Shown here: positions 46,393 through 54,489 of the stretch, in pieces
Numbering within the stretch: the stretch's first letter is position 1
Layout of the letters: each line of letters begins with the position of its first letter
DNA from: Corynebacterium hindlerae
GTDB taxonomy: Bacteria > Actinomycetota > Actinomycetes > Mycobacteriales > Mycobacteriaceae
DNA: 64,000 bases
Assembly: GCF_014117265.1 (NCBI RefSeq)
Contig: NZ_CP059833.1
Span: forward strand, 1,457,069 to 1,521,068
Reading direction: 5' to 3'
The notes under the pieces: model-generated
What the model saw: the letters and a program-made list of their open reading frames with translations, nothing else
What the model was told of the DNA's origin: nothing
Database searches by the model: none
Position numbers and translations under genes: made by a program

Positions 46393-48395
46393 TGGGACTA
46401 TTCACGTATCCTTCCCAAAGCCACCCTTTTAGAAGTAATGAACCTCAGGATCACACACTTGGGGAGACAACCTGGAACGATCGCCCAATCACAAACGCAT
46501 CCGAGGACACATTGGGTAGAGCTGCTTTCGCTGAGAAAGTAGCTCTGTTCATCAATCGATGCACCGCCTCCGATGACTCAATAGTTTTCGGGCTCACTGG
46601 CGAATGGGGTGCAGGAAAAACATCGATAATCTCGATGGTTATTCAAGAACTATCCGCATGCTCAGATAACTGGAGAATTTCCGAATTCTCCCCCTGGGCA
46701 GCATCCTCGCCCAATGGCGTGATGGAAGACTTCTTTGCAGCTTTGGGCGAAGCTGTTCCTGAAGTCGACAGGAAAACGCTGGCCAAATCCCTCAGCAGCC
46801 TGTATTCCATTGCTGCTGAGGCAATCCAGCTCGGAACAAATTCTCACCTGGGAAGTTTGTCACTTAGGCCTCCAGGGTTACCTTCAAACAACAAATCAGA
46901 ATTGGAAGAGTTTCAATCTTGGCGAACTTCCTTTGATAGTGCCTCTAAGCTTATTGCTCGTTCACATAAGAAAATTCTCATTGTTGTCGATGACGTCGAT
47001 CGCCTTCAAAAAGACGAGCTGTCCTCACTCTTAAAGACCATTCGCCTGCTCGGACGATTTCCAAATATCCACTATTTGATGGCATACGACGAAGCGTCTC
47101 TTTCCGAAATATTTTCTGGTTCATCACTTGACCAGAACAGCCAGGATATCGCTGAACGCTTTCTGGAGAAAATTGTGCAATTCCCTATTGCTATCCCCCC
47201 TCTTTCTGAAGTCCAAATATTGGACACAATATCCAAAAAGCTCGAAACCATCCGTGGAGAGTACAACAAAAATGAAATTCCTCTAACTAGGTCAGGAACC
47301 GAACCCCCCTGGCACAATATCGATTCTCTTCTTGGGACATTTTGCAGAGCTCTAAGAACTCCGCGCGCAATAAATAGATTCCTAGCTAATGCTCGAATCA
47401 ATGTCGATTTTAACGATCCAGGTGAAATCAATGTCGGAGACTGCATTGCACTTGCGTTTCTTCGCGTCATTGCACCACAAGTTCATGCTGAAATTGGTCG
47501 AAATAAGGAAACTCTTTGCCATAAGAGCTACAAAGAAGAACACCGCAAACGGGTGATCAATTCCGTATCTGCAATAGCCACCATTGCTCCTAGTCAACGA
47601 CAATCAGCAGTTGAAGAGGTCTTGAATTGGCTGTTTCTCGGCCCTATGCCTGCAGACAAGGGCATCGTCTTACCTGAATACTTTGATCGCTACTTCCAAT
47701 TCGGAATAACAGGATTCGACGTTAGCGATACAACTATTTCCACTGCAGCTGAGCGTGCGATTTCCAAAAAACCAGAAGTCTTGCTGGAATTGCTTCAAAC
47801 CTCGAATCAGCATCAAATCAAATCTATCTTGATTAAATTAAGCCACTTTTCAAATCTGAGCATGAATACCGATCAGAAGCTAGCATTCTTGATGCATGTG
47901 ATCCCAATAGCAACAAATTGCTGGGTCTCTCAATCCGTTGAATTGCCAGAACAAATGCTGATTGATTGGATTTATCCGTACTTGGCGAGCCTCCGCAAAG
48001 ATATAAAAATTCCCGAGGCAATCAGTGCACTCGATCGAATTTCAAACGGAAAACTTCTTGCTGCGATTTTCCAAAGACTAGAGACCTCCTGGGAAATGGA
48101 TAACATCAAGAGAGAGGATGTTGCATGGATGATGGAAGCCATTCCAATAGTGAATTCACAACTTTGCAGTCAATTCCTCGACGGGTTAAGGGAAGACCGC
48201 GATCACAAAGCACATCCTAGCCAAAATCGAGTTCTTGAATACATCGGTCTTTACGGTGTATTCTCCCAACTAAAAGTCTCCATCATCAACGATATTGAGC
48301 TTGGAAATATCGACGGCGGTGACGTCGCATCACGCTGCTATCAGATTTGGAAGGCGACTTCCAACAGCTATCAAACCAACAGATTAGCCTTTAAC

Positions 48396-49853
48396 GGCTC
48401 ATCCGGATCTGGAGTGCGTAATTAGCGGGAAGTGATATGTCGGGGTGGCACAACATATAGGGGCCCTGGCCGGTACAAGATGAGAGTTACCACACAACCA
48501 TCTGACCGAACCAGGACCCTACAATGCAGCCTACGTTCAACCTCGTCGCCGACACCATTTGCCGCACCGCGGAACTGGGATTAACGATCACCGATGCCGC
48601 GGATGCCGGCGAGTTCACGGTCATCAGTGCTCGTCCCATCGACTCCTGCGACAAGTGCCCGGGCTGCGGACACACAGGGCGGCTGCGTGATCACGTCGTG
48701 CGCCGGCTGACCGATCTTCCCGTCGTCGGCTTCCCCACCAGACTGCAGGTACGCGTGCCGCGGTTCCTGTGCCTGAATCAGTCCTGTGCCCAGCGGATCT
48801 ACCAGGGCGAACTGGCCTGCGCCGAACGCGGGCGCACCGTCACTCGCCGGGTGACCCGCTGGATTCTGCAACGGTTGGCGATCGACAAAATGAGTATCTC
48901 CGCCACCGCCAAAGCCCTGGGCTTGGGCTGGGACCTGGTCAACGACCTCGCCCTGGATGCCTGTCGGCACCTGGTCTACGACGACCCCGGCCACCTTGCC
49001 GGGGTACGCGTGCTGGGCGTGGACGAGCACGTGTGGAAGCACACCCACCGGGCCGGTGAGCCGGACTCGTTCGTCACCGTGCTCGTCGACATCACCCCCG
49101 TCATCGACGGCGCCGGACCGGCCCGGTTGCTGGACATGGTCCCGGGTCGTAGCGCCGCGGTACTGAGCGATTGGCTCAGCCAGCGTGGGCAGGGCTTTCG
49201 CGACCGGGTCGAGGTTGTCACGATGGATGGGTTTGCCGGCTACGCCACCGCCACCAAACAGGCCCTGCCGCGGGCGCAGGCGGTGATGGATCCCTTTCAC
49301 GTGGTGCACCTGGCCGCCGACAAGTTGACCGTGTGCCGGCAGCGCCTGCAGCGGATGACCACCGGGCGGCGGGGCAAGAAAAACGATCCGTTGTATAAGA
49401 ACCGGAAAACCCTGTTGACCAGGATTGACTTCCTCACTGATCGACAGCATCGGCGACTCGAGCAACTGTGGGCCACCGACGAAGACTACGTGGCTTTGGA
49501 GGTGACGTGGTCGGTGTATCAGCAGATCATCGCCGCCTATCAGCACCCGAAGAAAGCCGAGGGCAAGAAGCTGATGCGGAAGGTGATCAGCACGCTGCGT
49601 TCATCGACGATGCCGAAGGGGTTAGAGGAGATTAAGCAGCTGGGAAACACGCTGTACCGGCGCCAGAAGGACGTGCTGGCGTATTTCGATATCGGGGCGT
49701 CCAACGGGCCCGTCGAGGCGATCAACGGGCGCCTGGAGCATCTGCGCGGCATCGCTCTGGGGTTCAAGAACCTCGGGCACTACATCTTGCGATCCTTGAT
49801 CCACTCCGGACAGCTGCACACCAAGATCAACGCACTTTAAATCCTGAAGAGCC
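48396..49853 (+). mobile_element. ISL3-family insertion sequence, 1458 bp, with 8-bp target duplication
   Basis: Ends are inverted repeats of about 23 bp with 18 matches: the left starts GGCTCATCCGGAT and the right, read inward, GGCTCTTCAGGAT; both finish with AGTGCG. CCTTTAAC flanks it at 48388-48395 and again at 49854-49861, the 8-bp duplication usual for ISL3 elements. A single intact transposase gene fills the element, its stop codon lying inside the right repeat. Intact ends and duplication suggest a recent insertion. Confidence 0.95.
48524..49840 (+). CDS. ISL3-family transposase
   Basis: A 438-residue transposase. The N-terminal zinc ribbon CDKCPGCG (42-49) is followed by an HTH region and the DDE core: D167 in LGVDEHVWK, D235 in VVTMDGFAGY and E398 in GPVEAINGRL. 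Length and motifs match ISL3 transposases common in corynebacteria. It appears intact, so the element may still move. Confidence 0.95.
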   Translation: MQPTFNLVADTICRTAELGLTITDAADAGEFTVISARPIDSCDKCPGCGHTGRLRDHVVRRLTDLPVVGFPTRLQVRVPRFLCLNQSCAQRIYQGELACAERGRTVTRRVTRWILQRLAIDKMSISATAKALGLGWDLVNDLALDACRHLVYDDPGHLAGVRVLGVDEHVWKHTHRAGEPDSFVTVLVDITPVIDGAGPARLLDMVPGRSAAVLSDWLSQRGQGFRDRVEVVTMDGFAGYATATKQALPRAQAVMDPFHVVHLAADKLTVCRQRLQRMTTGRRGKKNDPLYKNRKTLLTRIDFLTDRQHRRLEQLWATDEDYVALEVTWSVYQQIIAAYQHPKKAEGKKLMRKVISTLRSSTMPKGLEEIKQLGNTLYRRQKDVLAYFDIGASNGPVEAINGRLEHLRGIALGFKNLGHYILRSLIHSGQLHTKINAL

Positions 49854-50098
49854 CCTTTAACATGGGTCTATACCGACAATTGGTACCCACCGAATTGGAT
49901 AGCTGGAGAGACAACGTCGCCACAGATGAAGATCACGCACCTATGACTTGGGGAGTACTTCGCTACCTCGCAGCCGATATTCTCTCAGAGAAGTCTTCTG
50001 ACTCCAATCAATAATTCGCCATAGCCCTCAGGAATTTCAATCTTTGGCAAGCCCCGCTCCATATAGAGTTTCTTTGCGTCCTTGCCACGCCACAACCC

Positions 50099-50551
50099 CT
50101 ACACCCGATCCACTATAGCGTCGGCACGCGCCGCCTCGAGCGCAGCTGACAGATCACCCAGCGGTTCCACGATGGCGTTGGTGATGCGCACGGTACAGAG
50201 CCGCTCCCCCGTTTCCTCGGCCGTGATGACCACTTCGTGCGAGGTCAGCGTGCGCCCGAGCTTGATGGGAGTGGCGACCGCACGAACATAGCCAGAGCGC
50301 GCGCCCCGGTGGTGGGTAGCGTTGATATCCACGCCCACGCAGGCTTTGCCAAGGGTGGAGGCGTATTTCAGCGCAGCCCACGAGCCGGCCATCTCACCGA
50401 GGCAGGCCATCGCTCCCCCATGCAAGGCTCCTAGGGACTGACGGTTGCGCTCGACCGGCATGCGCACCTCGACACGATCGACCGACTCGGAAACGACTTC
50501 AACGCCCATCCGAATGTCCAGCTCACCGAGCGAAATATTAACTGGATCCAT
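50099..50551 (-). CDS. Hotdog-fold thioesterase
   Basis: A 150-residue PaaI-like hotdog protein: LGALHGGAMACLGEMAGSWAA contains the HGG..E active region, followed by GVDINATHHRGA. It is divergent from paaZ with the PaaR-type operator between them, so it is probably part of the phenylacetate regulon. It may remove CoA from blocked intermediates. It is distinct from the paaI gene at 27 kb. Confidence 0.8.
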   Translation of the reverse strand: MDPVNISLGELDIRMGVEVVSESVDRVEVRMPVERNRQSLGALHGGAMACLGEMAGSWAALKYASTLGKACVGVDINATHHRGARSGYVRAVATPIKLGRTLTSHEVVITAEETGERLCTVRITNAIVEPLGDLSAALEAARADAIVDRV

Positions 50552-50582
50552 GTAAACCTCCCAAAGCCTTTGTGATCTACGT

Positions 50583-50617
50583 TATACTCTAGAACATTCC
50601 CGACCGAACGTTCAGTA
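50583..50617 (+). promoter_or_regulatory. paaZ promoter element with PaaR-type operator
   Basis: TATACT (50583-50588) is a good -10 box; the -35 is weak. CGACCGAACGTTCAGTA (50601-50617) is the same type of palindrome as the three sites at 26-27.6 kb, despite lying 23 kb away beyond the restriction island. The paaZ ATG follows 11 bases later, after AAAGGA. Confidence 0.72.
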
Positions 50618-50628
50618 AAGGATGGAAA

Positions 50629-52611
50629 ATGCTTGTTCCTAGCTACCTCTCCGGCCAGTGGACCACCCCGAAATCCCCTAGCAAAGTCACCGACGTACTG
50701 GACGCCCGCACCGGCGAAGTAATCGCCCAGGTCAGCACCGAAGGCCTGGACATCGCCGGCGCCATCGACTACGCCCGCACCACGGGCCAGGAGGGCCTCG
50801 GCGAGCTCACCATCCACGAGCGAGCCCTCAAACTCAAGGAACTCGCACTTTTCCTCGGCGAGTACAAGGAAGAGCTGTATCGCATTTCTGATTCCACCGG
50901 CGCAACGCAGCGCGACCACTACATCGACATCGACGGCGGCATCGGCACCCTGTTCACCTTTTCCTCCAAGGGCCGCCGCGAACTTCCCAACTCCCAGGTC
51001 ATCGTGGACGGCCCCACCGAGCCACTTTCTAAAGACGGCTCCTTCATCGGCACGCACATCTACACCCGCATCCCGGGCGTCGCGGTGCAGATCAACGCGT
51101 TCAACTTCCCAGTCTGGGGCATGCTGGAGAAGTTCGCCCCTGCGTTCATCGCGGGCGTCCCCACCCTGGTGAAGCCCGCCACCCCGACCGGCTACGTCAC
51201 CCAGAAGTGCGTCGAGCTCATGGTTGGTTCCGGCATCCTCCCCGAGGGGTCTATCCAGCTAATATCCGGCTCCGCCCGCACCCTCCTCGACCACCTCGAC
51301 TACCGCGATCACGTCGCCTTCACTGGCTCCGCCGCCACCGCCGCGCAGCTCAAGGGCCACAAGAACATCATCGAGGGCGGCTTCCGCTTCACCTCCGAGG
51401 CCGACTCCCTCAACGCCGCGATCCTCGCCTCCGACATCACCCCAGAAGATCCCGAATTCGACGCCTACATCAGGGTACTTTTCACCGAAATGACCGCGAA
51501 GGCCGGCCAAAAGTGCACCGCCGTCCGCCGAGCAATTGTGCCACGCCCGCTTATCGACGCCGTCAAGCAAGCCCTCGAAACCAAAGTGTCCGAGAAGGTT
51601 GACCTGGGTAAGACAATGGGTCCATTGGCCTCCTTTGAGCAGCAGCAAGATGTGGAACAGGCCGTCGCAAAGCTGGAGGCAGCTGGAGGCGTGGCGACGC
51701 GCGTCGGCACGCTGCCCGAACAAGGCGCCTACGTACTACCCACCATCCTGACCTGGGACAACGACTCCGATGAGGTCCACGACATCGAGGCGTTCGGCCC
51801 GGTCGTCTCCATCCTCGGCTACGACACCGACGCCGAAGCTATCGCGCTCGCGCAGCGTGGCAAGGGCTCCTTGGTGGCCACGGTCTGCACCCGCACCAAG
51901 GCAGCCGATTATGCTGCGGGAATGGCCGCCCACCACGGCCGACTACACTTCCTCGACCGCGATGACGCGAAGACCACCACCGGCCACGGCTCTCCCCTAC
52001 CGATGCTCATCCACGGCGGCCCAGGTCGCGCGGGTGGCGGCGAAGAACTCGGTGGCGTGCGCGGCGTGAAGCACTACATGCAGCGCACCACCCTGCAGGG
52101 CACCCCGAATCACCTCACCGCCGTCACGGGCGAATGGCAGCGCGGGGCCGACGTCCAACGTGGCAAACACCCATTCCGCAAGTCACTAGCCACCCTGAAA
52201 CTCGGCGACCAGTACGCCTCCGAGCTGCGCAAAGTGACCCTAGAGGACATCCTCGAGTTCGCAGAGAAGACCGGCGATACCTTCTACGCCCACACGGACG
52301 AAGAAGCCGCCATGGCCAACCCGTTCTTCCCACGCCGCGTCGCCCACGGCTACCTGCTGGTTTCTTGGGCGGCAGGCCTGTTCGTCTCCCCGGAGCCGGG
52401 ACCAGTGCTCGCGAATTACGGCCTGGAAAACCTCCGCTTTATCACCCCGGTGACCTACGACGACTCCATCCGCGTCGAACTCACCGCCAAGCGCATCACC
52501 CCGCGCGTCACTGACGAATACGGCGAGGTCGCCTGGGACACCGTCATCTACAACCAGAATGACGAGATCGTCGCCACCTACGACGTGCTAACGCTAGTGG
52601 AAAAGGAATAA
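50629..52611 (+). CDS. paaZ: PaaZ, bifunctional oxepin-CoA hydrolase / semialdehyde dehydrogenase
   Basis: A 660-residue fusion. Residues 1-520 are an aldehyde dehydrogenase with E257 and catalytic C296 (GQKCTAVRR). Residues about 530-660 are a MaoC-like hydratase with D550 and H555 (GDTFYAH). This is the ring-opening enzyme that hydrolyses oxepin-CoA and oxidises the aldehyde. Both active sites are intact. A terminator follows. Confidence 0.96.
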   Translation: MLVPSYLSGQWTTPKSPSKVTDVLDARTGEVIAQVSTEGLDIAGAIDYARTTGQEGLGELTIHERALKLKELALFLGEYKEELYRISDSTGATQRDHYIDIDGGIGTLFTFSSKGRRELPNSQVIVDGPTEPLSKDGSFIGTHIYTRIPGVAVQINAFNFPVWGMLEKFAPAFIAGVPTLVKPATPTGYVTQKCVELMVGSGILPEGSIQLISGSARTLLDHLDYRDHVAFTGSAATAAQLKGHKNIIEGGFRFTSEADSLNAAILASDITPEDPEFDAYIRVLFTEMTAKAGQKCTAVRRAIVPRPLIDAVKQALETKVSEKVDLGKTMGPLASFEQQQDVEQAVAKLEAAGGVATRVGTLPEQGAYVLPTILTWDNDSDEVHDIEAFGPVVSILGYDTDAEAIALAQRGKGSLVATVCTRTKAADYAAGMAAHHGRLHFLDRDDAKTTTGHGSPLPMLIHGGPGRAGGGEELGGVRGVKHYMQRTTLQGTPNHLTAVTGEWQRGADVQRGKHPFRKSLATLKLGDQYASELRKVTLEDILEFAEKTGDTFYAHTDEEAAMANPFFPRRVAHGYLLVSWAAGLFVSPEPGPVLANYGLENLRFITPVTYDDSIRVELTAKRITPRVTDEYGEVAWDTVIYNQNDEIVATYDVLTLVEKE

Positions 52612-52617
52612 CGAACC

Positions 52618-52641
52618 CCCTGCCAGGGCCACCTGGCAGGG
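52618..52641 (+). terminator. Hairpin after paaZ
   Basis: CCCTGCCAGG (52618-52627) pairs perfectly with CCTGGCAGGG (52632-52641) around a 4-base loop, 6 bases after the paaZ stop. A short T run (CTTTTT) follows 8 bases later, within the 48-bp repeat. It is a likely intrinsic terminator for paaZ. Confidence 0.75.
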
Positions 52642-52642
52642 A

Positions 52643-52690
52643 CCTGCGCTTTTTAACCCCTTACAATCGTTTTAATCTTTATGATCTTGG
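52643..52690. repeat. 48-bp direct repeat, copy 1 (overlaps ATPase 3' end)
   Basis: This copy matches 53842-53889 at 46 of 48 positions; both start CTGCGCTTTTTAA and end TGATCTTGGG. It contains the stop codon and last codons of the leftward ATPase gene. The other copy is just upstream of the same gene's start. Confidence 0.82.
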
Positions 52691-53829
52691 GTACGAAACA
52701 GCGTAATAGCGGCATGTTCACGTAGATATTCCCGCATGTAAGGCAGCTCAAAGTCAACCAAACCGTACCCGGCACTACCAATCATTTCCGCGTCTATGAG
52801 GCGACGCCGGTAAGTCCCGGCATATTGAGAATTAACCTCCAAACGCTGGGCGATGTCCGACATGGCAGACGGGCCGTCATCAACCGCCATAGCAACCAAG
52901 AATGTCCTATCAACTTCAGACAGATCAGCCAGGGCGGGTTCATGAACAAGCTGCCCCAGCTTTCGCTTTGCCACTGACATGCCTTCGTTCACTGCTTTCA
53001 CAGTAATGACACCATTTTCCCGACGTTTAAAACACTGCTGACCAATGAGTTGGATCATAAAAGGATAACCACCACAGGATGCAACAGCTTCATCAAGCGC
53101 TTCGTTATCCCACGAAACGCCCGTTCCTATGACAGGCTCCGCAAGTGCTTTACGCACCTCATCATCACCGATCATGCCAAGATCAATTCGGTTGGCCCTA
53201 CGCAGAAATGTGACCGGGTTGGTGCCTTCCTGGCTGGCCAGCAAGGGTTTAATCGATTGCGGAATGCCAGCCAATGCGACGGCAATATTGCGATCTTCTC
53301 GAACCAAATGCTGGATGGTGGCACCAAACTCGATCACTTCGTCACACCGGTGATAATGCAACTCATCGAGGGTGATAAGGATGCCGACAGACTGCTGGTT
53401 TAACTTACTATCGACTTCTTCCTGCCACATCAGCAACTCAGTCAGCACCGAGCGCAGGGTCATTTTCGGCTGGTGAAGAACTGCCTCTGTGACCTGAACC
53501 CCACCAATTGCCGGAAGGCTAATTCCGGTGAGCTGCTTCTTGTGCGTGTGCAGTACATCGCTCGCAGTTCTAAAAAGTGCATCAATGATGCGCTCAGTGA
53601 ATCCCGCTGTTGCAGTTTCTGAAATGACCCACCATGAGCGAGACTTTGCCTCATCCTCGAACGCATTGAGCAAAACCGTTTTTCCCACACCACGTAATCC
53701 GGTTATCAACGAGACACGCTCATGAGAGCCAGGACCATCGTCTAGCGCCTCAGCAAAATCGAAAATCTCATCGCGCCGACCAGCTAGATACGGCGGTGAA
53801 GAACCGAGAGTTGCGCGGAAAGGATTCAT
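52672..53829 (-). CDS. AAA/STAND-type ATPase with winged-helix end
   Basis: A 385-residue ATPase with Walker A GLRGVGKT (44-51), Walker B-type GILITLDELHY and ALAGIP, the ORC/STAND pattern, then a winged-helix-like C-terminus (MSDIAQRLEVNSQYAGTYRRRL). Proteins of this type are common in actinobacteria and are often described only as ATP-binding proteins; the function is unknown. It stands alone between two 48-bp repeats, and its final codons (about QDHKD) are in one of them, which suggests entry as a unit or loss of a neighbouring duplicate. Confidence 0.82.
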   Translation of the reverse strand: MNPFRATLGSSPPYLAGRRDEIFDFAEALDDGPGSHERVSLITGLRGVGKTVLLNAFEDEAKSRSWWVISETATAGFTERIIDALFRTASDVLHTHKKQLTGISLPAIGGVQVTEAVLHQPKMTLRSVLTELLMWQEEVDSKLNQQSVGILITLDELHYHRCDEVIEFGATIQHLVREDRNIAVALAGIPQSIKPLLASQEGTNPVTFLRRANRIDLGMIGDDEVRKALAEPVIGTGVSWDNEALDEAVASCGGYPFMIQLIGQQCFKRRENGVITVKAVNEGMSVAKRKLGQLVHEPALADLSEVDRTFLVAMAVDDGPSAMSDIAQRLEVNSQYAGTYRRRLIDAEMIGSAGYGLVDFELPYMREYLREHAAITLFRTQDHKD

Positions 53830-53841
53830 GCCACGATCATA

Positions 53842-53889
53842 CTGCGCTTTTTAATCCCTTACAATCTTTTTAATCTTTATGATCTTGGG
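53842..53889. repeat. 48-bp direct repeat, copy 2 (upstream of ATPase)
   Basis: The second copy of the repeat at 52643-52690, 13 bases before the ATPase start. On the ATPase strand it ends close to the probable promoter of the gene and also follows the stop of the lipoprotein gene by about 33 bases. Confidence 0.82.
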
Positions 53890-53922
53890 GATTTCTGCAG
53901 GTCGTAGGCATTCCCGACAGCG

Positions 53923-54444
53923 CTATTTCGCGCTTGGATCATACCCACCAGGGACGCATTCGGTGAGGTTGATCGGCTCCGGCGGGCTCAGCTCAGCGAT
54001 GGTCTCTGGCAGCCAGCAAGTCCCCTGCAGTCCGAGGAATTGGCGGCCGTCGGGCTTGAGTTCCACCCAATGGTCATCAACGAACTGGGCGTAGAGCACC
54101 TGCTCTGTTGCTGGGGCTCCGTATTTGGCCCACGCGCCATCACAGTAGCTCAGCTGGGCTTCATGCTCGGAGCGACCAGTTTCGGCAGCGATGCGCTTGG
54201 ATTGACAACGTTCCACCATGTATTCCGGCGCTTGGTGCTTGTCGGACCCTGGCTCCGTGCCGCCAGGTTCAACAGCGATGGGGTTCGGCAGCGGAATCGG
54301 TGGCAGTGGCGGAGATTCGGGGCCACTGGCGACGGTCTGTATTTTGGCAGTCGTCATCGGGGTTGGGACCGCCTGGCTCTGCTCTGGCATTCCACAGGCG
54401 GCGAGTATGACACTGAATGAACTTAAGACAACTATCTTCCTCAT
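53923..54444 (-). CDS. Small secreted lipoprotein, unknown function
   Basis: A 173-residue protein. Residues 1-17 are a lipoprotein signal (MRKIVVLSSFSVILAAC) with lipobox LAAC; the mature part starts with a Pro-rich stretch (SPPLPPIPLPNP) and continues with ERCQSKRIAAETGRS, CDGAWAKYG and WLPETI. No family is recognised. Cysteines in the mature part could form disulfides outside the cell. It lies 45 bases downstream of the aminoacyl-lipid synthase gene on the same strand and may be cotranscribed with it. Confidence 0.75.
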   Translation of the reverse strand: MRKIVVLSSFSVILAACGMPEQSQAVPTPMTTAKIQTVASGPESPPLPPIPLPNPIAVEPGGTEPGSDKHQAPEYMVERCQSKRIAAETGRSEHEAQLSYCDGAWAKYGAPATEQVLYAQFVDDHWVELKPDGRQFLGLQGTCWLPETIAELSPPEPINLTECVPGGYDPSAK

Positions 54445-54489
54445 GGCCCTGCCCCTAAGGGGTAGCCACCACAGATAAAAGGTCTGTTA

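Larger units (their letters stand above)
46392..50014 (+). pseudogene. KAP-family P-loop NTPase, interrupted by an ISL3-type insertion
   Basis: The first 668 codons (46392-48395) contain Walker A GEWGAGKT (70-77) and a Walker B-type ILIVVDDVDRL (195-205), the KAP pattern. The frame then runs 10 codons into the IS and stops. Directly after the IS and its target duplication, 49862-50014 continues the same frame for 50 more codons (MGLYRQLVPTELDSWRDNV... to SDSNQ, stop). Removing the IS and one 8-bp copy restores a 718-residue protein. Intact KAP NTPases are membrane- or DNA-associated ATPases, several of them linked to phage exclusion. GTG start, overlapping the hsdR stop. Confidence 0.9.

Noticed and set aside
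36235..50098. Integrase-type attachment sites bounding the restriction island
   Set aside because: No integrase or tRNA gene and no matching direct repeats were found at the two borders; the mechanism of entry is unknown.
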